This document shows, in pieces, positions 22,770 through 36,460 of a stretch of DNA of 64,000 bases. The stretch lies in NCBI RefSeq assembly GCF_016097555.1, contig NC_054704.1:92808653-92872652 (forward strand). Reading direction: 5' to 3'. Both the position numbers and the translations under genes were made by a program. The first letter of the stretch is position 1; every line of letters begins with the position of its first letter. The DNA comes from Gigantopelta aegis (Eukaryota; Mollusca; Gastropoda; Neomphalida; Peltospiridae). A model generated the notes under the pieces. It did not search any database and had not been told where the DNA came from. It saw nothing but the letters and a program-made list of their open reading frames with translations.

Positions 22770-24115
22770 ACATCGCTACCCCCGGATCTAGAGAGGCTAC
22801 ACCACTACCCCCATGCTCTACAGAGAGGCTACACCACTACCCCCAGAATCTAAAGAAGCTCACATCACTACACAGAGGGTCTAGAGAGGCTACATCACTA
22901 CCTCCAGAATCTAAAGAGGTTACATCACTACCCCCAGGATCTACAGAGGCTATATTACTACCCCCAGAATCTAAAGAGGCTCACATCACAACCCCCAGGA
23001 TCTAGAGAGACTACATCACTACCCCCAGAATCTAGAGAGGCTCACATCACAACCCCCAGTATCTAGAGAGGTTACATCACGACCCCCCAGGATCTAAAGA
23101 GGCTATATCACTACCCCCCAGAATCTAAAGAGGCTCACATCACAACCCCCAGGATCTAGAGAGGCTACATCACTACCCCCAGAATCTAAAGAGGCTACAT
23201 CACTACACCCAGGATCTAAAGAGGCTACATCACTACCCCCAGTATCTAGAGAGGCTACATCACTACCCCAGTATCTAGAGAGGCTACATCACTACCCCCA
23301 GTATCTAGAGAGGCTACATCACTAACCCCAGGATCTAAAGAGGCTACATCACAACCCCCAGGATCTAGAGAGGCTACATCACTACCCCCAGAATCTAAAG
23401 AGGCTACATCACTACACCCTGGATCTAAAGAGGCTACATCACTACCCACAGGATCTAGAGAGGTTACATCACTACCCCTCCCCAGGATCTAGAGAGGCTA
23501 CATCACTACCCCTCCCCAGGATCTAGAGAGGCTACATCACTACCTCCAGGATCTAGAGAGGCTACATCATTACCTCCAGGATCTAAAGAGGCTACATCAC
23601 TACCTCCAGGATCTAAAGAGGCTCACATCACTACCCCCAGGGTCTAGAGAGGCTCACATCACTACCCCAGGATCTAGAGAGGCTTACATCACTACCCCAA
23701 GGGTCTAGAGAGGCTACATCACTACTTCCAGGATCTAGAGAGGCTACATCACTACCTCCAGGATCTAAAGAGGCTCACATCACTACCCCCAGGATCTAGA
23801 GAGGCTCACATCATTACCCCAGAATCTAGAGAGGCTCACATCACTACCCCCAGGATCTAGAGAGGCTCACATCACTACCCCAGGATCTAGAGAGGCTCAC
23901 ATCACTACCCCAGGATCTAGAGAGGCTCACATCACTACCCCAGGATCTAGAGAGGCTCACATCACTACCCCAGGATCTAGAGAGGCTCACATCACTACCC
24001 CCAGGATCTAGAGAGGCTACATCACTACCCCCAGGATCTAGAGAGGCTCACATCACTACCCCCAGGGTCTAGAGAGGCTGCATCATTACCCCCCAGGATC
24101 TAAAGAAGCTCGCAT
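22770..24115. repeat. About 30-bp minisatellite, roughly 44 units
   Basis: Consensus CATCACTACCCCCAGGATCT followed by AGAGAGGCT(CA), with unit lengths of 29-33 bp. Two recurring variants differ in GGATCTAGAG against GAATCTAAAG. The 3' half is more uniform (units at 23840-24060) than the 5' half, which suggests recent expansion at that end. Confidence 0.93.
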
Positions 24116-24337
24116 CCAGCACTAGGTAAGTAGGTCTTTGTCCAAAACACCGATTACATTTATTATACGGAATCAGTACAACTTGGATTCTGTGTTTCAT
24201 CACTAATTTCTTATTTTTAGAAAAACTATATCAATAGCTACTACTACTATTACTACTCCTACTACTACTACCACTACCACTACCACCACTACCACTACTA
24301 CTACTACTACAGCTGCTGCTAATAATAGTAATAATAA

Positions 24338-24644
24338 TTAAAAGCATATTGTCACAGAACACTGACCTATTTAATGGTCTAACAAAGTATTACCTGAACA
24401 AATATAATTTGATTTGTACCTAAATGTACTTTATTCAACCATCTTCATAATCACCATACTCCATTTATTAATGATATTTTCTAAAAAATAAATTGCCGAG
24501 AGGGTTGACATGGATTTCACTCCATCATGGTTCAGTTAAGGTTATGCAATAGCTAGATTTGGTTTCCAACAATTAATGTAATATTTTATTATTATCCATT
24601 TTTACAGAAATAAGGTCCTTAAATCCGTGACAGTATGCCTTTAA
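24338..24644 (-). mobile_element. TTAA-type MITE family 2, minus copy
   Basis: Begins TTAAAAGCATATTGTCACAG and ends CGTGACAGTATGCCTTTAA, an inverted repeat of about 20 bp with TTAA at both ends. The interior matches the reverse complement of 31818-32162 throughout. Confidence 0.85.
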
Positions 24645-24754
24645 TATGTATACATAGAGTACGCACGGAATCTACTCCACCTATTTGCATATATTGTTAC
24701 AGATTACGTATACGTATAGGCATGTGTACGGATTATGGACAGTTGATAATGGTA

Positions 24755-25176
24755 GTACTAAACCAAATAACATCCGGCTGAGTCAAAGTTCGAGGTGCAC
24801 CTGACTTTTGAAACAACAGTTAATACCACAAGCCCTGCCATTAGTGATAAATGTGAGAGTGTTGTCAAAACATTTAATTTCATTTGGGCAAAAAAGGTAT
24901 GCAATTTTATTTCATCTAGTACCACTGTGTCAAATAGCCTTGTGCTTGAAACATTTATGGAGTATCTGTAAAAAGAAGTACTACAATTTTTTACGAAACT
25001 AGGAATGTTAAAAAAATATCCGGCTATATCAAAAATGAGCCATAAAAGGTACGATTTCTTCAATTAATACTTTGAGGTTGTAGCACTGATATTTATGGGT
25101 CATAGGTTGGTTGATATATTGCATATAACCCCAAACGTTAACATTTTTGCCTGTGATATTTTATTTGGTATAGTAC
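24755..25176 (+). mobile_element. MITE family 4, full copy
   Basis: The terminal inverted repeat is GTACTAAACCAAATAACATC at left and the complement of GATATTTTATTTGGTATAGTAC at right. The interior is shared with 46081-46515. Confidence 0.83.
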
Positions 25177-25179
25177 AAC

Positions 25180-25960
25180 CTAACGGACGTTGCGCCTTAC
25201 TCGTCGCACTCATAGGCGTTTTCCACACAGCGACATCTGCGACACGGCGTCTGCTCAAACCACTCCGACCCCGGCTCCACGCCGCCTGGGCATTCACCTG
25301 AATCAAAGACACCAACAACGTGTTCAACGAAAACGAAAAACTTTTATATGAAATAACAGCTTGATTCAGACCCAGAGGAAAGGATAGTTTTGAAATGGAC
25401 AAGGGCGTAGGCTGGGGGTGGGGGTGGGGTGGGGGTAGTGTGTGTGTGTGTGTGTTTTTGTGTGGTCATTCAGATTTCGACCCCCGCTCCATTTCATATT
25501 ATGTTTATGTCCCGGGACATAAACATAATTATATATATAATAGGAAATGGTAGCGAGTTTAATATCTTAATTTATTACCTATAATCAATCTTAATTTATG
25601 TCACTCAACTCATTTGGTTGACGTTCCTGTAAGGTTGTAGTGCGCCAATCGATGACTGTACCAAAATATGTTTAACAATACGGGTAATTCACATAGGTGT
25701 CCATAGAAGATACAGACAAAAAGGTCCGCTAGGTTCATATTCGACCAACACCCCACCCCCGATCCAGCCGACTATATGCTAAGGCCATGACGTAAACTAC
25801 TGCACTTTTGAATATATCAATATTAATTTGTGCACATTGAGTGTATGGGGATGTGATAGTGCGCGCTGTTTTATAAGTATAAACTAGATATAATAAACTT
25901 ATTCCTTATAATAAACAACAAAAAGATCCAAGCAAATAGTTCGTTACAGTTACAAAAACA
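25180..25960. other. No gene seen
   Basis: Mixed sequence with a G-rich/GT stretch at 25412-25458 and the short inverted phrase TTATGTTTATGTCCCGGGAC with ATAAACATAATT at 25500-25535. No exon is supported. Confidence 0.5.
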
Positions 25961-25962
25961 AG

Positions 25963-26802
25963 CATCTTTATAAATCAAGGCTAATATTCGTTCCTCGTAT
26001 TCAGCCTTGATACATGTCGTCAAGAAATCGTGCCACAAAATGCTTAAATTGCATTGGATGCGATGAGATCTGATTGCAACGAATCGCAACGCTCCTTATA
26101 GATTCCCTTGTTATTGTAAACAAAGATGGCAGCGTCAGCGTCCGGCAGTTAATTGGCCTCAGACCACAATTAATTTCGCTATATGTTTCTATATAGCCTT
26201 AGTGGCTATAACATTTTTATTAATATCAGCAGGCCCGTGAATTTTTGTATGTACCTTTGCCTGCATGGGGGACACATACCCTGAAAAGGACAACCCCTGT
26301 TGTCCAGCTCTTTCTCCCAGCATATTGGTTTAAACAGACACACCCTCTAAACCAGGCCGGAGTACACCCATTTTACACAAAAAGCACTACTTTTGCATGG
26401 GCCGGAATTACCACAAACAAGTCTTCAATGTCAGCAAGTTACACATGTTTACAAACTACATGCTATCCCCTGTCACTTCAGTCAAACAGTTGCCACTTCA
26501 TAGCTGTCTGCCATGAAATAATCACAGTCAAACAGCAGACTACTTGCGCGGTGAAACTTCCGGATTTTCGACAACCAAATGGGAAGATAACTGTAATCTG
26601 AGGCCAATTTTTGATATTGCTTTCAAGATTGTCACATGTTACCGATGCTGTGATTGGTCAGCGATGTCATCGTGTAAGGGACATAATCGGTGTTACAAAT
26701 TTTCTTCCAATAGAGGGCGCTAGTAGTGGATATCAGTAATCTTGACTACATGTATCAAGGCTGAATACGAGGAACGAATATTAGCCTTGATTTATGAAGA
26801 TG
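25963..26802. mobile_element. 840-bp foldback element with 63-bp arms
   Basis: The arm 25963-26026 is nearly the reverse complement of 26740-26802 (shared core AAGGCTAATATTCGTTCCTC). Each arm itself contains the small palindrome TCAAGGCT/AGCCTTGA. A smaller inverted-repeat element lies inside. Confidence 0.82.
26151..26609. mobile_element. 459-bp MITE nested in the foldback element
   Basis: The left end AATTGGCCTCAGACCACAAT mirrors the right end AACTGTAATCTGAGGCCAATT, a terminal inverted repeat of about 20 bp with few mismatches. No coding capacity beyond a 118-codon ORF without recognisable motifs. Confidence 0.65.
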
Positions 26803-27071
26803 AAAAACAAGCGGAATTGCAAAGTAGTAATAGACTATTTTCGTTTTATTCCCTCTTGTATTTATATTTCTTTCCATAGGGTAATCGACAATTTTGGTAC
26901 AATCCTGTATGAACAAAGTCCAATCAATGATTTAAGACTTAAAATATACATTTGTGTTTGAAACCAGGCAAAGACATTAATACGTAATGTTTACAAATGA
27001 ACCTGTATTGACGTAATGAAAATTCAATTCTTATTGGATCCGACCATTTGGTATGTGAATGAGAGACATAC

Positions 27072-27517
<446 letters not shown>

Positions 27518-27960
27518 GAGGATGGAAATGTTGTATGCCTTTTGAGAGCATTAAATTAAGGAAAGGGGAAGGGCCACGTGCGAGCGTACTTAGAATCTCT
27601 GTCTAGGAATTAATGAAGATTTCTTACCTACGATGTAAGTAAATCTGGCAGTAATTGAAACGCTAAAAATTGTCAGCACCAAGACGATTAAAATAGACTT
27701 CATCCCTTGATACATGTATCACTCGAGTGAAATCATGAAACACTTATTGACATCGATACATCTTGACATTTAGTTCTGAAATACATATAAACATATGTCG
27801 CTCATTTTGTCCATACACATCGCATATTGATTGGATGACGACAGCCGTTACTCGATCCTACTCGCTTTGTCAACAGTCCTCCACAGAAATCAATTAATAT
27901 CGAACTGTTTAGTCCTTCAAATTCACATTACACGCATATACAATGTTTTCACTTCCCCGT

Positions 27961-28074
<114 letters not shown>

Positions 28075-28542
28075 ATGTGTGGTTTTGTTTGTATGTTTAT
28101 GTGTGTTATATTTTTCCTTTTGTTAATATGAATGTTTTAATAAAATTATATTTCATAAAAATTGGTCCACAGATGTATATCTGTATAGGATGTCGAGATC
28201 TCGTTTCCTTGCGTGGGTTGGAAGGGAAGTATAAAGGATATGCCCTCTCTAGCGTAAAGTACTGATTTATTAAAATACCGTCTATAAAAATCCTTCTAAT
28301 GATAGATGGTAATGACATTTCATAAAATAAAAGATCGATGAAGTTACAGGCATTACTACATGATTTCTAGATATGCACGGCTGTATCTTCTCAGTAACAC
28401 GTGTACCCCTGAGGGATTTAGATTGTACCAAAATTGAAGGTGATAAAGGGTACAAACATGCTGACCTCAAAATCAATGGAAGTAGTTACAGGATTACCGA
28501 CAACCAGTATTAGATCATGTAAGCCAATATATATATATTTAT

Positions 28543-28560
28543 GTGTGTATGTATGTGTGT

Positions 28561-28609
<49 letters not shown>

Positions 28610-28855
28610 CGTGTGTGTATGTATGTGTGTGTGTGTGTGTGTGTCTCTCTGTGTGTGTCTGTGTGTATGTATCTCTGTGTGTGAATGTGTGTGTGTGTAT
28701 GTCTGTGTGTGTCTCTGTGGGTGTGTATGTATGTGTGTATGTCTATGTGTGTGTGTGTGTTTGTGTGTGTGTTTTGTGTGTCTGTGTGTGTGTGTTTGTG
28801 TGTGCGTTTGTGTGTATGTGTGTGTGTGTCTGTGTGTGTATATATGCGTGTGTAT

Positions 28856-28899
<44 letters not shown>

Positions 28900-28900
28900 T
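28543..28900. repeat. (TG)n imperfect microsatellite
   Basis: TG with interspersed TATG and TCTG. ORFs of Cys/Val on one strand and Thr/His on the other are artefacts. Confidence 0.95.
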
Positions 28901-28904
28901 CATA

Positions 28905-29390
28905 TATAATTGTTAGGGAAGTTAAATACCAAGGTGGCTACCTCTTAAGAATAAACAAATAGTTCCCACTTACGCATGGTTCCTTAGCTTGTCTTAAGGG
29001 AGTTATAAGAACCTGGTTGTCATCTGGACCTATGTCTGCTTGCTACTGCACATCTAGCGCAGCTGCCAATCCTGACACTAACTTGCAATGCATGTGGTTG
29101 ACCTGTCATTGTGGCCCTTCGTAGAGATGCTAAATGTGCACTGTTTAGTTCCACTCTTGGAAACGTTTAACAGAAGAAGTGATCTGAATGTGAATGACGC
29201 AACCACAAAACAGGTAATACCCTTGCTTAGGAATTACATATGCTAGTATATCAGACTGAAAGCTCGCGGGAATTCCCTTCTTTGAAAGTGATGTGGGGTG
29301 GGCATCCACCTCCACACCTGCATCAAATCTGCGTCTATGGCTTTTTGTGTTTACACGATTCATTCAGTTTCTATGGTTATTTTCCTGCAA
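28905..29390. other. No gene seen; downstream flank of the heptapeptide gene
   Basis: Unique-looking sequence with no exon. On the minus strand it would hold the 3' UTR of the gene at 29613-37731; no firm polyadenylation signal was identified. Confidence 0.4.
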
Positions 29391-29612
29391 GTTCAACTGT
29401 TATGAAGGTACATTGAACTGCAGATAGAGTGGGGGAGGCCATACGAGACTGGACGAGATTGGTTACTGCCATGTCGTGAATGGTTACGGTCCTGATGAGG
29501 GTGGTTACTGTCCTGACGACAATGGTTATTGTCCTGACGACAATGATTACTCTGCTGACGAGGATGGTTACTGTCCTGACGAAGATGATTACTCTCCTGA
29601 CGAGGATGGTTA

Positions 29613-31091
29613 CTATCCTGACGAACTGTTAATCTCCTGACGAGGATGGTTACTCTCCTGACGACAATGGTTATTGTCCTGACGACAATGATTACTCTGC
29701 TGACGAGGATGGTTACTGTCCTGACGAAGATGATTACTCTCCTGACGAGGATGGTTACTATCCTGACGAAGATGGTTAATCTCCTGACGAGGATGGTTAC
29801 TCTCCTGACGACAATGGTTACTCTCCTGACGACAATGGTTACTCTCCTGACGAGGATGGTTACTCTCCTGACGAAGATGGTTACTCTCCTGACGAGGATG
29901 GTTACTCTCCTGACGACAGTGGTTACAATCCTGACGTGAAAGGTTATAATCCTGATGAGGATGGTTACAAGCCTGACGAGTATGGTTACAATCCTGATAA
30001 GAATAATTACCATCCTGGCGAGTATGGTTACAATCCTGATGAGGATAGTTACAATCCTTACGATGATGGTTACAGTCCTTACGAGAATGGTTACAATCCT
30101 GATGATAATGGTTACAATCCTGATTATAATGATTATTGTCATGACGTGGATGGTTTCTATCCTGAGGTGCATGGTTGTTTTCCTGCCAAGAACAGTTATA
30201 ATCCTGACGAGAATGGTTATAATCCTGACGAGAATGGTTACAGTCCTGAGGAGAATGATTGTAATCCTTTTGAGAATGATTACTATCTTGACGACAATGG
30301 TTATAGTTCTGACGAGACTGGTTACAGTCCGGCTGAGTATGGTTACAGACCGGACATGAATTATCACGGTCCACACGCGAGTTATTACAACCGGGATACG
30401 AACGATTACAACTTGAGCGTACATTACGATAGCCCGAACGTAAATAATTACTGTGTGAACGCGAGTCATTACACTGTGAACATGAATTGTGATAGTTCTT
30501 AGGTGAATCACTGACATCTGGATTTGAACAGTCGCAGTTAGGACAGGGACGGTTACAGTCCAGGCGTGAACTATCACAGTCTGAACGTGAACAATTACAA
30601 TCCGAACATGAGTGATTAAACTCCGGGCATGAGTTAGTACAACCGGGCCGTGAAATATTATATTCCGGGCGTGACCTTTTAAAATCCGGAAATGAATTGG
30701 TACATTTTGGGCGAAAATTATTACAATCCGGCCGTGAATAATTACACTCCGGACGCGAATTTTTACAATCCGGCAGTGAATAATTGCACTGCGGACGCGA
30801 ATTTTTACAATCCGGAAGTGAATAACTGCACTGCGGACGTGAATTATTACAATCCGGCCGTGAATAATTGCACCCCGGACACGAATTATTACAACCCGGC
30901 CGTAAATAATTACACTCCGGACGCGAATTATTACAATCCGGCCGTGAATAATTGCAATCCGGACGCGAATTATTACAATCCGGCTTTGAATAATTGCACT
31001 GCGGACGCGAATTATTACAATCCGGCCGTGAATAATTACAATCCGGATGCGAATTACTGCAATCCGTGCATGAATAATTACAATCCGGCCA
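29613..31091 (-). repeat. Coding 21-bp tandem repeat (heptapeptide array)
   Basis: About 70 units of 21 bp encode the heptads of the membrane-protein tail. Units are well diverged at the 5' (coding) end, where NN and NY units often alternate to give a 42-bp period. They are nearly identical at the 3' end (29640-29930), where recent copying is evident. No stop occurs in the spliced frame over this span. Confidence 0.88.
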
Positions 31092-32994
31092 TGAATGTAT
31101 GAATTTGCGTGAATTATTCGAGTCTATCATTTGCCGTCTCTTCATGACAGCGGCTTTTATGGCATCGTCGGGAGAAATAGGCTGAGGTCCTGGAGCTGAT
31201 CTGGTAACTGCTGGTTCTGGCTGAACAGGGAAAGAAGGAACACCCATCATTGATGCTGGTGCAGACACTGCCACCGGTGGTGGTGCAGAGATTGGGACTG
31301 GAGACGGCGCAGACACTGGGACTGACGGCGGCGCAGACACTGGGGCCGGCGACGATGCAGCAGGAGGGGGTGGGGACGGTGCTTGTGCTGATGATCCCAC
31401 AAAAGCGTCGTCTGAGCTTGATTTCCTTTTGGACTTTCCTGGCCGCTTTTCATCTCTTGTGGCCTGACCCTGAAATGTAACGGAACTGGTATCACCTGGG
31501 CTAACAAAAACTCATTAAAAAAAACCCCCATAACCCCCACACCAAAACCCCCCCAAAACCTCCCCAAAAAACAAATAGCCCTGTAGTTAATAAATTAATG
31601 TGATAAACTTTTGTAAAGAGTGGGGTTTTTGTGTGTGTATACCACTCCATAAACATAATGAGACGAGGACAATTTTGTTTTTCAAATATTGTTGGGTAGG
31701 GAAAACAATATGTCGCATAACTTTGCAACCAATCAAAATAGTCTCGTAAATTACCACTCAAAAGGTTGATCTTATGCCCCCTCTACAAACTGATGCATAT
31801 GATATTTACAAATTGGCTTAAAGGCATACTGTCACAGATTTAAGGACCTTATTTCTCTAAAAATGGATAATAAATAAAAATCACATTAATTGTTGGAAAC
31901 CAAATCTAGCTATCGCATCACCTTAACTGAACCATGATGGAGTGAAATCCATGTCATCCCTCTCGGCAATTTTAGTTTTTGAATTATGGACCATTGCCTT
32001 AATTCAATTTTTTTTTTTTTAAATATCATTAATAAATGGAGTATGGTGGTTATGAAGATGATTGAATAAAATACATTTTGGGACAAATCAAATTATATTT
32101 GTTCAGGTAATACTTTGTTAGACCATTAAATAGGTCAGTGGTCTGTGACAATATACCTTTAATAATTACATCACGGGGTCAAACGGTCATGGAATTTTGG
32201 TGATTAAAACATCTGACACCTTAGCATTAAAAGAACAGACACTAGTTTTTAAACACTAAGGCATATTTTTTACTATTAGAGCCGTTTATGATCACTGAAG
32301 TCAAACATTACTTATATTTTATTGTTTAGATTATCCATTTCCGTACAACCGAAGTGTTTCTGGTCATCCTGGTGTTTCTAATACCACAAAATGCATTTTT
32401 CATATTATTAAAAACGCATGTACGTCTGAAAAGTAATGATTACGGAGTCGCGTTTTAGTCTATTTTAAAGGGTATTTCAACCTCACAGACTCTTGTTTCA
32501 CTCTGTTATATCCAAATTTGTTACAGGTTTGTAAATTAACCAAACTTAGTGTTAATTTTTACGGGTTGAAACTAGGATCTAGGCGAAAAATATGCCTTAG
32601 TGTTTATAAACTAGGGTTTGTCCCTTTAATGGTATTTATTACTATTTCAGTGTACGAGGGACGTATTTCATCTTAATTAAATAAGTAATTACAAAAACAT
32701 ATTCTTGCTTCGTGATTTCATAGATCCCATATATTGTCATGTTAGGAGTGTAACATTATCAGCATCATTATAATCCACATTTGTAAAATTATTAGATGTC
32801 TTGAAAATTGTATTATGACACTTCCATGCAAATAATATCTCTAGTGAGGGGGTCATTGTGTCGTGTGCGTATGTGTGTGTGTGTGTGGGGGGGGGGGGCA
32901 CAAGATATATTTTTACCTTTATTTATATCGAATAGAACAAAGAACCTAACCAAAAACAAACCCTGGGCATTTTCGTTCTCGAGTGTGTGTGTGT

Positions 32995-33034
<40 letters not shown>

Positions 33035-35948
33035 CTTTCTCTCCCCGGCTCCTATGACCATTTAGATGTGTAGTTAGTTAGGTTCACATTTTGCATTAGT
33101 AAAGAATATTACAAGATGAAAAGAGGAGAGTGTAACTGTAAACAGTGCTGGCCCGGAGAACACTTTCAACTGAGTAGGGGCTTGATGCACGGACGGTCTG
33201 GCATCGATCCCCGGTGCTATTTCTCGTTCCAGCTATTACACCACGACTGGCATACGAAAAAACAAACAAAAAACCACAACAAAAAACACACACAAAAAAA
33301 TCCCAGACAAACAAAGAAAAAAACACCAGTCCCTAGATAGTGAATGGGTTAGAGTGAATGTCTCTGTAAGTCAAGGGGCGGGACGTAACCCAGTGGTAAA
33401 GCATTCTCTTGATGTGCAATCGGTTTGGTGGACCCATTGAGCTATTTCTCGTTCCAGCCAGTGCACCACGACTGACATATCAAAGACCGTGGTATGTGCT
33501 ATCCTGTCCGTGGGATGATGCATATAAAAGATCCCTTGTTACTAATAGAAAAAATGTAGCGGATTTCCTCCAGCTCAGACTATTGTCAAAATTACCAAAT
33601 GTTTGACATCCAATAGCCGAGGATAAATAAATCAATGTGCTCTAGTGGTGTCGTTAAACAAAACAAACTTTATTCCTCACGGAGTTACCTTTTCGTTCGT
33701 TTGTGTCGTGAGATATCGCTTCTTCGCCTTTTTGTACTTCCTTTTGTTTCGCCAGAGGCTGTAAATAACACGCACAAATAAATACATAGTCAATAGACGT
33801 AGTAAATATTATATTATGCAAATCGTTGACGCAACTTCGCCATTAATGTCTCTCCACACACACCCCAAACAGTACAGTATGTGCTTCAAGGTGTACTGTT
33901 TTAAAACAGATGTTGACATGCTTCATATGTTAAAAAAATTATATAAAAAAAAATACCCTCCACCCCCCAAAAAAACCCCTAACACCCCAAACAGCCTCAC
34001 AACCCCCCACCAAAAAAAACCCAAACCCACACAACAACAACAAAAAACCCAACAAAATCAACCAAACCCACACACATAACAAAACAACAAAAGCAACAAC
34101 AACAACAACAAACGGAGAACAAAGTACCTGCATCATACCGTTGCATTTTCTTTTCAAATTAAAAAGGTACTCAGTTCTCTAAAAAATCTGTATGTTACCT
34201 CTGATTGTATGCTACAGTTTCTTACTTAAAATATTCATTTAACCATTTATCCCTGGCACGATTGTCTGCTAACTATCCACAGCTTTATGTTTTTGAACTT
34301 GGTGGAGGATGGGGGTCCAGTTTGATAAACTAACTGATCTTAAATATGGGTAAACACAAATCTACTTCAAATTCAGACGGGACCCTCAAAAGTGCCCACA
34401 CTAAAGTTTCAAGGTTAGGTCGGGTTCACGAACACGTATATTTAAAAAAAAAAAGCTTAATTAAAAAGAAAAAAAAAAACCCCGAAAAAAACCCAAAAAA
34501 CAAATACTTGTATGACATAATTATACATTTCTTATTCACACTAAGCAAATAATAAAGAAATATATTTTGAGAACGATAGATCACACTGGTTACTTACATA
34601 CAACAAAAGACCACTTGCTGGATAAACACAATTGACAGTCCAGATAATGCTATAATGAATAATAGCAGATAGCTGTGATGTGCCCAGCCTGTACGTTTAA
34701 AAAAAAGAGCAAAGCAATGAAAACAGTCTTGCCACCAGGCGTTATATGTACATTAAAGAGACATACCCTAGTTTCAACCCGTGAAACTTAACACTAAGTT
34801 TAGTTAATCTACAAACCTGTAACATATTTGGATACGGTTACAACTGTGGCTTTAACATGGTGAAAGGGCGGGATGTAGCCCAGTGGTAAAGCGCTCGCTT
34901 GATGCCCGGTCAATCTAGGATCGATCCCCGTCGGTGGGCCCATTGAGCTATTTCTCGTTCCAGCCAGTGCACAACGACTGATATATCAAAGGCCGTGGTA
35001 TGTGTTATCCTGTCTGTAGGATGGTACATATAAAAGATCCCTGGCTGCTAATCGAAAAGAGTAGCCCCTGAAGTGGCGACAGCGGGTTTCCTCTCTCAAT
35101 ATATGTGTGGTCCTATGCCATATGTCCGACGCCATATAACCGTAAATAAAATGTGTTGAGTGCGTCGTTAAATAAAACATTTCATTTCATTTCATTTGAC
35201 ATGGTGAAATACCCTCGAAAAACAAACTAAAACTCGACTCCATAACTGTTACTTCTCAGACGCACGTGCGTTTTCAAAAATATGATAAATGCATTTTGTC
35301 ACCAGGATGACCAAAAACACTTCGAATGTGCGGAAATTAATAATCTAAACAATAAAATCTAAGTAAAGTATGTTTTCAGTTATAAAAAAAACGGCTCTAA
35401 TAGTAAACAATATGCCTTAGTGTTAAAAAACTAGGGTATGTCCCTTTAAACGTTTAAACATATGTAGTGATGGAATAAAGAGCCTCCTAGTATCTAACTA
35501 GTGGGAATTTCCCTATTACCCGAGTTGCTAGTCTCGCTTCAGCCAGTGCACCACGACTGGTATATCAAAGGCCGTGGTATGTGCTATCCTGTCTATGGGA
35601 TGGTGCATATAAAAGATCCCTTGCTGCTAATTGAAACGAGTAACTCATGAAGTGGCGACAGCGGGCTTCGTCCCTCAATATCTGTGTGGTCATTAACCAT
35701 ATGTTCGACGCCATAACCATAAATAATATGTGTTGAGTGCGTCGTTAAATAAACCATTTCTTTTTTCCTTCCTCAGTAGAGCGCTGGACTTTCATACTGA
35801 GAATCCTTGGTTCGAATTAACTCAGTGGATATTGATTTTTTATCAATTTCATTTGTAGCCGATGTAGTGACTGGGTTTGATCTTAACACAAGAATACAAT
35901 TATAACCCGTCAGGACCCGTAACAGTTCAACTGCCAGTGTGTGTGTGT

Positions 35949-35979
<31 letters not shown>

Positions 35980-36340
35980 ATGTAGTAGTGTCGGTATAAA
36001 GTGCTCCTACTGACAGTAGCTAGTGGAAGTTTCCCTATTGGCTTAGTTGGTTGAAAGCTAGGACTCTCATACTAAGTCCAATAAACATACTGAGTGTCCG
36101 TGATTCGAATCTCTTCAGTGGAGGTTGGTTTTTATCTGTTACGTTTAAATAATTAAAATGTAAAGCCTGTAATAAAGGTAAAATATATGTTTATTAATAT
36201 ACAGATATTGATATGGTGCATTGATAATAGTGTAATCGTACTATAATACATGATAATTGTGATAAATCATACCAAACTATCCCTGGTTACATATATACTT
36301 GTTTTATAGTGACTAAGTCCAACCTCGCCTTGCCGTCATG

Positions 36341-36402
<62 letters not shown>

Positions 36403-36424
36403 ATATGTATGTATGTATGTGTGT

Positions 36425-36460
<36 letters not shown>

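Noticed and set aside
22770-24115. CRISPR-like regular array
   Set aside because: The units are contiguous tandem repeats with no unique spacers, in a eukaryotic genome. The same applies to every other array here.
29936-31102. Plus-strand Tyr/Asn-rich ORFs (YNPDENGY and YNPAVNNY repeats), reminiscent of structural proteins
   Set aside because: They are the antisense reading of the heptapeptide array. Only the minus-strand frame joins to upstream exons with matching phases.
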